Origin: Anaerotignum sp.
GTDB lineage: Bacteria; Bacillota; Clostridia; Lachnospirales; Anaerotignaceae
DNA: 6,046 bases
Direction of reading: 5' to 3'
Assembly: GCA_017560955.1 (NCBI GenBank)
Contig: JAFZDV010000185.1
Coordinates: 1 to 6,046, forward strand
This document shows positions 1 through 5,737 of this stretch, one piece after another. The position numbers and the translations under genes are program-made. Numbering within the stretch: the stretch's first letter is position 1; the number at the start of each line of letters is the position of its first letter. Below the pieces are notes generated by a model, which had not been told where the DNA came from, searched no databases, and worked only from the letters and a program-made list of their open reading frames with translations.

Positions 1-432
1 CTGGACAGACTGCCCCGTTACCTTGGTAAAAAAGAACTGTTCGACAATAAAATCCTGGCTTATCTGCTGAATGAAGTACGTGTAATTCCTCTGGACAGAA
101 AGGCTACCATGGATATGAAAGCCGTAAAAACAGCGCTGAAAGTCCTGAAAGACGGTCATATTCTGGGTATTTTTGCAGAAGGTACTCGTGTAAAAGAAGG
201 CCAGCAGGTAGAAGCAAAAGGTGGTGTAGCTCTGTTTGCCATGAAAGGCAACACAAGCGTTATTCCCTGTGCCATCAGCGGCTCTTATAAATTCCGCAGC
301 AAACTGGTTGTAGAATACGGCGAACCTCTGACACTGGATGAATTCCGCGACCAGAAACTGACAGCAGAACTGATGACAGAAATCACAGATGTTGTTATGG
401 GCAAAGTGGAAGAAATGAAGGTGAAAGTATGA
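1..432 (+). CDS. plsC: 1-acyl-sn-glycerol-3-phosphate acyltransferase, 3' part (5' end outside window)
   Basis: The reading frame is open from base 1 and ends with TGA at 430-432, giving 143 residues of a protein that starts upstream. PlsC transfers an acyl chain to lysophosphatidic acid to make phosphatidic acid, the precursor of membrane phospholipids, and acts at the inner face of the cytoplasmic membrane. Visible family blocks are YLGKKELF near the start, VIPLDR (acyltransferase motif II region), IFAEGTR at 169-189 (motif III, glycerol-phosphate binding) and VIPCAISG (motif IV). The catalytic HX4D motif must lie upstream of the window. Motif III has Ala where most members have Pro (FPEGTR). 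The ATG at 109 is internal, because family blocks continue upstream of it in the same frame. The stop overlaps the ATG of the next gene (ATGA), so the two are probably translationally coupled. A cmk gene upstream would be expected from related genomes, but it is not visible here. Confidence 0.93.
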   Translation: MDRLPRYLGKKELFDNKILAYLLNEVRVIPLDRKATMDMKAVKTALKVLKDGHILGIFAEGTRVKEGQQVEAKGGVALFAMKGNTSVIPCAISGSYKFRSKLVVEYGEPLTLDEFRDQKLTAELMTEITDVVMGKVEEMKVKV

Positions 433-2381
433 GCAGAGTAACATTAGCAGAATCTGCAGGTTTCTGTTTTGGTGTAAAGCGCGCCATTGAAATGGCATAT
501 GCAGAAATCGAAAAAAACAACGGAGAGCCTCTGTATTCCTATGGCCCTCTGATTCATAATAAGGAAGTAACAAACGATCTGGATAAAAAAGGTCTGCATA
601 TCATTGAAAGTCTGGAAGGTGTTGATAAAGGTACTGTAGTCATCCGTTCCCACGGTGTCGGCAAGTTCCTTTATGATGCACTGGAAGAAAAAGGCATGAA
701 AATGGTAGACGGCACATGTCCCTTCGTAAAGAAGATCCATAATATCGTCAATGAAGCATGGAACGAAGGGAAGTCTGTTATTATCGCAGGTGACGGCAAA
801 CATCCCGAAGTGATGGGCATCAACGGCTGGTGCGGCAACAGTGCGATCATTCTGGAAAGCCCTGAGGAAGCGCAGGCGGCTGAACTGGATACAGATAAAA
901 AATATGCAGTTGTGGTGCAGACAACATTCCGCCAGAGTAAGTTCGATGATATGATCGAAATTCTGAAAGGAAAAGGCTTGAACCTTGATATTTCTCAAAC
1001 TATCTGTTCTGCAACGGAAAAAAGACAGAAAGAAGCCATGGAATTGTCCAGAAATGTCGATAAAATGATCGTCATTGGCGACAAAAAAAGTTCCAATACA
1101 CAGAAATTAGTTGAAATCTGCAAAAAAAATTGCGAGAATACCGTACATATTGAAACAATTTGCGATTTGGTGTTGAAAAATTTTGAATGCGGTGATAAAA
1201 TAGGTATAACTGCAGGTGCGTCTACACCGCCTGCTATAATTAAGGAGGTAGTTGTTACTATGAGCGAAGAAAATGTAAAAGTTGAAGAAATGAGTTTTGA
1301 ACAGATGCTGGAAGAATCTCTCGTGACTCTGCATACTGGTGATGTTGTGAAAGGCACAGTTATCCAGGTTGTAGGCGAAGAAGTTTCCGTTAACCTGGGC
1401 TTCAAATCTGACGGTGTTATCCCCAGAGGCGAATTCTCCAGAGATACAACAGTAGTTCCCAGCCAGGTTGTTAAAGCTGGTGACGAAATCGAAGTATTTG
1501 TTGTTCGTGTAAACGATGGCGACGGCAACGTTCTGCTGTCCAGAAAACGCATCGAAGAACAGAAGGGTATGGAAGATATCGAAAAAGCATTCAACGAAAA
1601 ATCCGTTGTTGCTGGTACAGTAACTGACGTTGTTAAAGGCGGTCTGATCGCTATCGTTAACGGCGTAAGAGTATTCATCCCCTCTTCTCAGGTTTCCAAC
1701 AGATTCATCGAAGATCTGTCCGTATTCAAAGGCCAGGAACTGGAATTCAACATCATTGAAATGGATAGAGTAAAACGTCGTATCATCGGCGGCAGAAAAG
1801 CTCTGGTTGAACAGGAAATCGCAGCTAAAAAAGCAGCTCTGTTCGAAACAATCGAAGCAGGCAAAAAAATCGCTGGTACAGTATCCAGACTGACAGATTT
1901 CGGTGCTTTCGTTGATCTGGGCGGCGTAGATGGTCTGATCCACATCTCTGAAATGAGCTGGGGCAGAATCTCCAACCCTAGAGAAGTTCTGAAAGAAGGT
2001 CAGGCTGTTGAAGTATTCGTTCTGGATGTAGACAAAGAAAAAGGCAAAATCAGCCTGTCTCTGAAAGATGCTAGCATGAACCCTTGGACACTGGCAGTAG
2101 AAAAATATGCTGTAGGTACAGTTGTTGAAGGTAAAGTAGTTCGTATGGTACCTTTCGGCGCATTCGTTGAACTGGAACCCGGCGTAGATGGTCTGGTACA
2201 CATTTCTCAGATCGCTAACAAACACGTTGTAAAACCTGAAGACGAACTGAAAGTTGGCGAAGTAATCAAAGTTAAAGTTCTGGAAGTTAACTCCGAACAG
2301 AAAAAAATCAGCCTGTCCAAACGTCAGGCAGAAGCTCCTGTTGAAGAAGCTCCCGCAGAAGAAGCTCCCGCAGCAGAATAA
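429..2381 (+). CDS. ispH: Bifunctional 4-hydroxy-3-methylbut-2-enyl diphosphate reductase (IspH) / S1 RNA-binding domain protein (ribosomal protein S1-like)
   Basis: This 650-residue fusion has an N-terminal IspH (about 1-275) and a C-terminal S1 protein (about 278-650). IspH is the iron-sulfur enzyme of the last MEP-pathway step, reducing HMBPP to IPP and DMAPP. The three cluster cysteines are present (C13 in GFCFGV, C97 in DGTCPFV, C193 in TICSATE), as are H43, H75 (RSHG), H125 and E127 (HPEV), T166, the SSN motif at 221-223 and S265. The S1 part has four S1/OB domains at about 304-373, 390-460, 478-547 and 562-633. Domains 3 and 4 carry the classic FGAFV and GL(I/V)HIS motifs. An acidic Ala/Pro/Glu tail follows. 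Four domains match the roughly 380-residue S1-like proteins of Bacillota rather than the six of E. coli S1, so the S1 half probably binds mRNA at the ribosome. The fusion is known in Clostridia. The ATG overlaps the plsC stop, and a terminator follows. An internal start at 1260 may also give free S1. Confidence 0.96.
   Translation: MSRVTLAESAGFCFGVKRAIEMAYAEIEKNNGEPLYSYGPLIHNKEVTNDLDKKGLHIIESLEGVDKGTVVIRSHGVGKFLYDALEEKGMKMVDGTCPFVKKIHNIVNEAWNEGKSVIIAGDGKHPEVMGINGWCGNSAIILESPEEAQAAELDTDKKYAVVVQTTFRQSKFDDMIEILKGKGLNLDISQTICSATEKRQKEAMELSRNVDKMIVIGDKKSSNTQKLVEICKKNCENTVHIETICDLVLKNFECGDKIGITAGASTPPAIIKEVVVTMSEENVKVEEMSFEQMLEESLVTLHTGDVVKGTVIQVVGEEVSVNLGFKSDGVIPRGEFSRDTTVVPSQVVKAGDEIEVFVVRVNDGDGNVLLSRKRIEEQKGMEDIEKAFNEKSVVAGTVTDVVKGGLIAIVNGVRVFIPSSQVSNRFIEDLSVFKGQELEFNIIEMDRVKRRIIGGRKALVEQEIAAKKAALFETIEAGKKIAGTVSRLTDFGAFVDLGGVDGLIHISEMSWGRISNPREVLKEGQAVEVFVLDVDKEKGKISLSLKDASMNPWTLAVEKYAVGTVVEGKVVRMVPFGAFVELEPGVDGLVHISQIANKHVVKPEDELKVGEVIKVKVLEVNSEQKKISLSKRQAEAPVEEAPAEEAPAAE
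1242..1262 (+). promoter_or_regulatory. Candidate internal ribosome binding site and start codon for free S1 protein
   Basis: Inside the fusion gene, AAGGAGG at 1242-1248 lies 11 bases before an in-frame ATG at 1260-1262 (residue M278). This is exactly where IspH homology ends (TPPAIIKEV) and the S1 part begins ([10 protein letters not shown]). Starting here would give a 373-residue four-domain S1 protein, a normal length for stand-alone Bacillota S1-like proteins. The site is read as Lys-Glu with AAG GAG, whereas the S1 half uses AAA and GAA almost without exception. That makes chance less likely, although IspH often ends in K/E-E-V, which naturally allows this sequence. The spacing is slightly longer than the 7-9 bases usually best. 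Internal initiation is inferred, not shown. Confidence 0.55.
2343..2372 (+). repeat. Perfect 15-bp tandem duplication in the 3' end of ispH/S1
   Basis: GAAGAAGCTCCCGCA occurs twice in a row (2343-2357 and 2358-2372), preceded by a degenerate copy at 2328-2342. It encodes the acidic tail [15 protein letters not shown] after the fourth S1 domain. It is in frame, so copy-number change would only lengthen or shorten the tail. Confidence 0.85.
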
Positions 2382-2395
2382 TTTCGCTTAAACAG

Positions 2396-2434
2396 ACTCC
2401 CATTGTGGTTCACCACAGTGGGAGTTTTCTTTTT
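2396..2434 (+). terminator. Intrinsic terminator of the plsC-ispH/S1 operon
   Basis: A 13-bp stem is formed by ACTCCCATTGTGG (2396-2408) and CCACAGTGGGAGT (2413-2425), with one T-G wobble and a TTCA tetraloop. A U-rich run (TTTTCTTTTT, 2425-2434) follows directly. It starts 14 bases after the stop codon. This is a strong Rho-independent terminator. Confidence 0.94.
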
Positions 2435-2649
2435 GCATTCAAACTGATGCAAAGAATTTTCTATTCGAATTTTGATTTATTTTTTTTGTTCAGTAGAAAT
2501 GTTGAGAAATTAAGGCTTTTTTATGTTTTTAGAAAAATACAGAAATTTTGTTCAGTCTTAATTTATTAGATTTTTCAATAATATTAGAAAATTTTATAAA
2601 AATGTCGTATCTATAGAAAAACCTTTGGAAATTGATTCAAAAAGCGACA
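2435..2649. other. AT-rich intergenic stretch with no recognisable gene
   Basis: Together with the flanking terminator and promoter, this stretch makes a gap of about 330 bases between ispH/S1 and deoC. It is much richer in A and T than the genes on either side, and stop codons are frequent in all frames. I see no tRNA, riboswitch or other structured RNA fold. It contains an 11-bp direct repeat TTTTGTTCAGT at 2484-2494 and 2546-2556, and the left arm of an inverted repeat at 2601-2607. A weak promoter-like pair (TTTTCA 2572-2577, TATAAA 2595-2600, 17-base spacer) is not convincing in such AT-rich DNA. Confidence 0.7.
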
Positions 2650-2651
2650 TT
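2601..2651. repeat. Widely spaced 7-bp inverted repeat upstream of deoC
   Basis: AATGTCG at 2601-2607 and CGACATT at 2645-2651 are perfect inverted copies separated by 37 bases. The right arm overlaps the deoC -35 element. The region lies upstream of the predicted transcription start, so it would act in DNA rather than RNA. Chance occurrence is quite possible. Confidence 0.35.
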
Positions 2652-2678
2652 GCATAGGATGCATTTTTATGCTATACT
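2650..2678 (+). promoter_or_regulatory. Sigma-A-type promoter for deoC
   Basis: The -35 is TTGCAT (2650-2655) and the -10 is TATACT (2673-2678), with a 17-base spacer. A TGC directly before the -10 gives an extended -10. Transcription should start near 2685, leaving a leader of roughly 30 bases. That leader carries the ribosome binding site AAAGGAGA (2699-2706), 7 bases before the ATG at 2714. Confidence 0.8.
2651..2672. promoter_or_regulatory. Overlapping short palindromes in the deoC promoter (possible operator)
   Basis: TGCAT-AGG-ATGCA (2651-2663) overlaps the -35 element and the start of the spacer. GCAT-TTTT-ATGC (2661-2672) fills the rest of the spacer up to the -10. A protein bound here would block RNA polymerase, so repression is the simplest reading. 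The arms are only 4-5 bases and no regulator gene is visible nearby, so this is a suggestion only. Confidence 0.35.
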
Positions 2679-2713
2679 TTTAGATAATTTGACAGAGTAA
2701 AGGAGAGAAGTGT

Positions 2714-3367
2714 ATGAAAAAGGAAAAAATCATCTCTACCATCGACCATACTTTGTTGAAACAGGCTGCAACATGGGAGCAGATTCGCGATTTATGCATA
2801 GAAGGCATGGAAAGCGGAACAGCCTCTGTTTGCATCCCACCTTCTTTTGTGAAACAGGCGGCGGAATTTGTGGACGGCAAACTTCCCGTCTGTACAGTCA
2901 TCGGTTTTCCGAATGGTTATCAGACGATGGCGATCAAAGCCATGGAAGCAGCACAGGCTGTGAAAAATGGTGCTGATGAGATCGATATGGTCATCAACCT
3001 TGGCTGGGTGAAGGAAGGCAGATATGATGATGTTTTAAAGGAGATTGATGCAGTCAAAGATGCCTGCAGCGGCAAACTTCTGAAGGTCATCATTGAAACA
3101 TGTCTTCTGACAGAAGAAGAAAAAATCGCACTTTGCGATGTGGTGAGCCGCTCCAAGGCGGAATTCATCAAAACCAGCACAGGCTTTGCCGGCGGCGGAG
3201 CAACGCTGGAGGATATTCAGCTGTTCAGGAAATATGTAACAGGGGATACCAAGATCAAAGCAGCAGGCGGCATTAAAAGTGTTGCTGATGCAGAAGCCTT
3301 TCTGGCAGCAGGGGCAGACAGACTGGGAACCAGTTCTCTTCTGGCAATGCTGAAGCAGGAAGGATAA
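2714..3367 (+). CDS. deoC: Deoxyribose-phosphate aldolase
   Basis: DeoC splits 2-deoxy-D-ribose 5-phosphate into glyceraldehyde 3-phosphate and acetaldehyde, letting the cell use deoxynucleosides as carbon and energy source. It is a cytosolic class I aldolase with a TIM-barrel fold. At 217 residues it has the usual length of the short bacterial DeoC group. Visible motifs are IDHTLL (10-15), ADEIDMVINLG (87-97, with D91 matching the catalytic Asp), EFIKTSTGF (150-158, with K153 as the Schiff-base lysine), and KAAGGIK (182-188, with K182 as the second lysine of the proton relay). The phosphate-binding GTSSLL is at 205-210. The start is supported by AAAGGAGA 7 bases upstream. No other deoxynucleoside genes (deoB, deoD, pdp, cdd) are in view. 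It has its own promoter. No terminator is seen after it, so transcription could run into the transporter operon. Confidence 0.96.
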   Translation: MKKEKIISTIDHTLLKQAATWEQIRDLCIEGMESGTASVCIPPSFVKQAAEFVDGKLPVCTVIGFPNGYQTMAIKAMEAAQAVKNGADEIDMVINLGWVKEGRYDDVLKEIDAVKDACSGKLLKVIIETCLLTEEEKIALCDVVSRSKAEFIKTSTGFAGGGATLEDIQLFRKYVTGDTKIKAAGGIKSVADAEAFLAAGADRLGTSSLLAMLKQEG

Positions 3368-3379
3368 AAAAGCCCATAG

Positions 3380-3394
3380 ATGTGCAAAGCACAT
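3380..3394. repeat. Perfect palindrome between deoC and the ABC transporter operon
   Basis: ATGTGC-AAA-GCACAT is a perfect 6-bp inverted repeat with a 3-base centre, in the 80-base gap between deoC and the binding-protein gene. No U-tract follows, so it is not an intrinsic terminator. It could be an operator for the transporter or a small RNA hairpin. A weak -10-like TAATAT (3413-3418) lies downstream without a convincing -35, so I do not call a promoter here. Confidence 0.5.
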
Positions 3395-3447
3395 AAATAT
3401 AGAGGAAACTTGTAATATGGGGAAAAGAAAAAAGGGAGGAATTTAAA

Positions 3448-4221
3448 ATGAAATTATCCAAAAAATTAACAGCAATGGCAATGGTAGCAGTTATGGCTCT
3501 GGGCGTAACAGCATGTGGCGGTTCTGAACCCGCAGCTGACGATGCAGCTAAAACATACATCATTGCAACAGACACAACATTCGCACCTTTCGAATTCCAG
3601 AACGAAGCTGGTGAATATGTAGGTATCGACATCGAACTGCTGGAAGCAATCGCTGCTGACCAGGGCTTCGACTATGAACTGCAGGCACTGGGCTTCTCCG
3701 CAGCTGTACAGGCTCTGGAAGCAGGTCAGGCTGACGGCGTAATCGCTGGTATGTCCATCACAGAAGAAAGACAGCAGAAATTCGACTTCTCTGAAGCTTA
3801 CTTCGATTCCGGTGTTGTAATGGGTATCGCAGCTGATAACGAAGAAATCAAATCCTATGAAGATCTGGCTGGCAAAAAAGTAGCAGTTAAAATCGGTACA
3901 GAAGGTGCTGACTTTGCTGAATCCATCAAAGACCAGTATGGCTTTGAAACAGTAACATTCGACGATTCCAGCGCAATGTACCAGGATGTAATCGGTGGTA
4001 ACTCTGCAGCTTGCTTCGAAGACTACCCCGTAATGGGTTACGGCATCACTCAGGGTGTTGCACTGAAAATGGTAACAGATAAAGAACAGGGCAGCTCCTA
4101 CGGTTTCGCAGTTGGTAAAGGTATCAACACAGAACTGCTGGAAATGTTCGACGCAGGTCTTGCTAACCTGAAAGAAAACGGCAAATATCAGGAAATTCTG
4201 GACAAATACATCCAGGAATAA
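3448..4221 (+). CDS. glnH: Polar amino acid ABC transporter substrate-binding lipoprotein, glutamine-type
   Basis: This is the extracytoplasmic receptor of the importer encoded by this gene and the next two. The 257-residue protein starts with a lipoprotein signal (KLSKK, hydrophobic stretch, lipobox VTAC with C23 as lipidated cysteine), so it should be anchored outside the cytoplasmic membrane. The rest is a family 3 solute-binding domain (SBP_bac_3) with TDTTFAPFEF at 41-50, VGIDIEL, and GMSITEERQQKFDFS at 101-115. Residues matching the E. coli GlnH ligand pocket are present: D42, F45, F83, R108 (carboxylate), K148 (VAVKIGT) and D192 (EDYP, amino group). This favours glutamine, but related amino acids cannot be excluded. 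AGGGAGG at 3433-3439, 8 bases upstream, supports the start. Leu codons are almost all CTG and Lys almost all AAA, as in highly expressed genes, which fits the excess of binding protein over membrane components in such systems. Confidence 0.93.
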   Translation: MKLSKKLTAMAMVAVMALGVTACGGSEPAADDAAKTYIIATDTTFAPFEFQNEAGEYVGIDIELLEAIAADQGFDYELQALGFSAAVQALEAGQADGVIAGMSITEERQQKFDFSEAYFDSGVVMGIAADNEEIKSYEDLAGKKVAVKIGTEGADFAESIKDQYGFETVTFDDSSAMYQDVIGGNSAACFEDYPVMGYGITQGVALKMVTDKEQGSSYGFAVGKGINTELLEMFDAGLANLKENGKYQEILDKYIQE

Positions 4222-4242
4222 TTCCTTAAGGAGTAGTGCCTA

Positions 4243-4899
4243 ATGAATGGTTTTTTTGAGTATGTAGGAACATGTATGCCTCAGCTGCTTGTCGGCATGA
4301 AGCTTACAATTATCATGACATTTTTAGCCTTGATCCTGGCAGTGGTGATCGGTCTGGTTGCCTGTCTGTTCAGTATCTCCAAGGTTAAGCCCCTGAACTG
4401 GCTCTCTGGTATTTACCTGAGCGTTATTCGTGGTACACCTTTGCTGGTACAGGCGTTCTTCATTTACTTTGGTCTGACTTCTGCGCTGGGTCTGCGTATT
4501 CCCGCGTTCAATGCAGCGATCATCGTACTGTGCCTGAATGCCGGTGCATATCTGTCTGAAATCTTCAGAAGTGGTATCGCAGCGGTTAATAAAGGTCAGA
4601 TGGAGGCCGCAAGAAGCTTGGGTCTGCCTTATGGTGTAGCGATGAGAAAAATCATCCTGCCTCAGGCGATCCGTATTGTTATCCCTTCTGTACTGAACCA
4701 GTTTATTATCACTCTGAAAGACACATCCATCCTGTCCGTTATCGGCTGTGGTGAACTGATGCGTCAGGGTCAGATGATCGTAGCAAGAAACTTCCGCAGT
4801 TTCGAAACATATGCGATCATTGCGGTTATGTACTATGTAGTCGTAATCTTTCTGACTAAAGTCTTCCAGATGGTTGAAAGGAGGCTGGCAAACAAATGA
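4243..4899 (+). CDS. glnP: Polar amino acid ABC transporter permease, GlnP/HisM family
   Basis: This is the membrane channel subunit of the importer, probably working as a homodimer because only one permease gene is present. The 218-residue protein has about five hydrophobic segments at roughly 20-44, 56-79, 87-106, 145-168 and 187-207. The family block [16 protein letters not shown] is at 61-76. The cytoplasmic EAA loop that contacts the ATPase is at 121-140 ([11 protein letters not shown]...ILPQA), with conserved G127 and LP at 139-140. [11 protein letters not shown] (158-168) is another family signature. AAGGAG at 4228-4233 is 9 bases before the ATG, and only 21 bases separate it from the binding-protein gene. 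Its stop overlaps the ATPase start (ATGA). Glutamine as substrate is inferred from the binding protein; the permease sequence alone does not settle it. Confidence 0.94.
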   Translation: MNGFFEYVGTCMPQLLVGMKLTIIMTFLALILAVVIGLVACLFSISKVKPLNWLSGIYLSVIRGTPLLVQAFFIYFGLTSALGLRIPAFNAAIIVLCLNAGAYLSEIFRSGIAAVNKGQMEAARSLGLPYGVAMRKIILPQAIRIVIPSVLNQFIITLKDTSILSVIGCGELMRQGQMIVARNFRSFETYAIIAVMYYVVVIFLTKVFQMVERRLANK

Positions 4900-5624
4900 T
4901 CAAGGTAAAAGTTGAACAGTTGAAAAAAAGCTTTGGCAGCCTGGAAGTACTGAAAGGTATCGATCTGGAAGTCAAAGAAGGGGAAGTAGTATGTCTGATT
5001 GGTCCCTCCGGTTCTGGTAAGTCCACATTTCTGCGCTGCCTGAACAAACTGGAAGAAACAACAGCAGGCACAGTTATCGTAGACGATAACGATATTACAG
5101 ATCCCAAATGTAACATCAACAAGGTGAGAGAGAACATCGGTATGGTGTTCCAGCAGTTCAATCTGTTCCCTCATCTGAATGTTCTGGAAAATATTATGCT
5201 GGCTCCCGTTGACAGAAAGAAACTGACAAAGGAAGAAGCAAAAGTGACTGCTGAAAGACTGCTGGCAGCAGTAGGTCTGGCGGAAAAAGCAGGAGAATAT
5301 CCTCCTAACCTTTCCGGCGGTCAGCAGCAGCGTGTTGCCATTGCCCGTGCACTGGCGATGAACCCCGACATCATGCTTTTCGATGAACCCACATCTGCGC
5401 TGGACCCTGAAATGGTAGGCGAAGTACTGGAAGTAATGAAACAGCTGGCAAGAGATGGTATGACAATGATCGTAGTAACTCACGAAATGGGTTTTGCGAG
5501 AGAAGTGGCAGACCGTGTTATCTTCATGGACGGTGGTTATATCGTAGAACAGGGTACACCTGCAGAGGTGTTTGGTAACCCTCAGAACAAGAGAACACAG
5601 GACTTCCTGAACAAAGTTCTCTAA
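4896..5624 (+). CDS. glnQ: Polar amino acid ABC transporter ATP-binding protein, GlnQ family
   Basis: This is the cytoplasmic ATPase that powers the importer, acting as a dimer docked on the permease EAA loops. The 242-residue length is typical of GlnQ/HisP-type proteins. All nucleotide-binding motifs are intact: Walker [10 protein letters not shown] (36-44), Q-loop [10 protein letters not shown] (84-93, Q86), signature LSGGQQQR (139-146), Walker B IMLFDEP (159-165, catalytic E164), D-loop SALD (167-170) and switch H196 in VVTHEMGFA. The phrase [10 protein letters not shown](N/T) is characteristic of the polar amino acid subfamily. AAAGGAGG (4877-4884) lies inside the end of the permease gene, 11 bases before the ATG, and the 4-base overlap suggests coupled translation. 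A terminator follows 13 bases after the stop, closing the operon. Confidence 0.96.
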   Translation: MIKVKVEQLKKSFGSLEVLKGIDLEVKEGEVVCLIGPSGSGKSTFLRCLNKLEETTAGTVIVDDNDITDPKCNINKVRENIGMVFQQFNLFPHLNVLENIMLAPVDRKKLTKEEAKVTAERLLAAVGLAEKAGEYPPNLSGGQQQRVAIARALAMNPDIMLFDEPTSALDPEMVGEVLEVMKQLARDGMTMIVVTHEMGFAREVADRVIFMDGGYIVEQGTPAEVFGNPQNKRTQDFLNKVL

Positions 5625-5637
5625 TCACTTTAAGAAT

Positions 5638-5669
5638 AAAAACCTCAAGCATTTTGCTTGGGGTTTTTT
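5638..5669 (+). terminator. Intrinsic terminator of the amino acid transporter operon
   Basis: The stem AACCTCAAGC (5641-5650) pairs with GCTTGGGGTT (5656-5665) with one T-G wobble and loop ATTTT. TTTTTT (5664-5669) follows, and the A-run before the stem (5638-5642) pairs with it. The A-run on one side and T-run on the other could allow some termination in both directions, but no - strand gene is seen. Confidence 0.93.
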
Positions 5670-5670
5670 G

Positions 5671-5699
5671 TTTACAAAAAATACGAAAAGTGGTACGAT
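5671..5699 (+). promoter_or_regulatory. Sigma-A-type promoter for the DUF554 gene
   Basis: The -35 is TTTACA (5671-5676) and the -10 is TACGAT (5694-5699), with a 17-base spacer and an extended -10 TGG at 5691-5693. It begins directly after the preceding terminator, so the DUF554 gene is a separate transcription unit. Start of transcription is expected near 5706. Confidence 0.75.
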
Positions 5700-5737
5700 T
5701 TTCAATACATGAATATACGAAAGAAAAGAGGGAAAGT

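Noticed and set aside
109..432. plsC read as a complete 107-residue gene starting at the ATG at 109
   Set aside because: The same frame is open back to base 1 and encodes acyltransferase blocks there, so the gene is truncated by the window edge and the ATG is internal.
444..2225. Long open frames on the - strand across the ispH/S1 gene (up to 372 codons)
   Set aside because: They are antisense shadows of a well-supported + strand gene. Their translations are rich in Phe, Tyr, Cys and Ser with no recognisable domain, and no ribosome binding site supports them.
2575..2600. CodY-box-like sequence around TTAGAAAATTTT
   Set aside because: About four mismatches to the AATTTTCWGAAAATT consensus in very AT-rich DNA is no better than expected by chance.
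2435..2713. Possible riboswitch or T-box ahead of deoC
   Set aside because: The predicted deoC transcript start leaves only about 30 bases of leader, too short for either. No T-box motif or regulatory terminator/antiterminator pair is visible.
2710..2976. 88-codon + strand frame overlapping the start of deoC
   Set aside because: It is a shifted frame of deoC, giving a Cys/His/Arg-rich peptide with no family resemblance. The deoC start with its own ribosome binding site explains the region.
4833..5483. 216-codon open frame on the - strand opposite the ATPase gene
   Set aside because: It lies opposite the conserved ATPase motifs, and its product is Cys/Phe/His-rich without any family signature.
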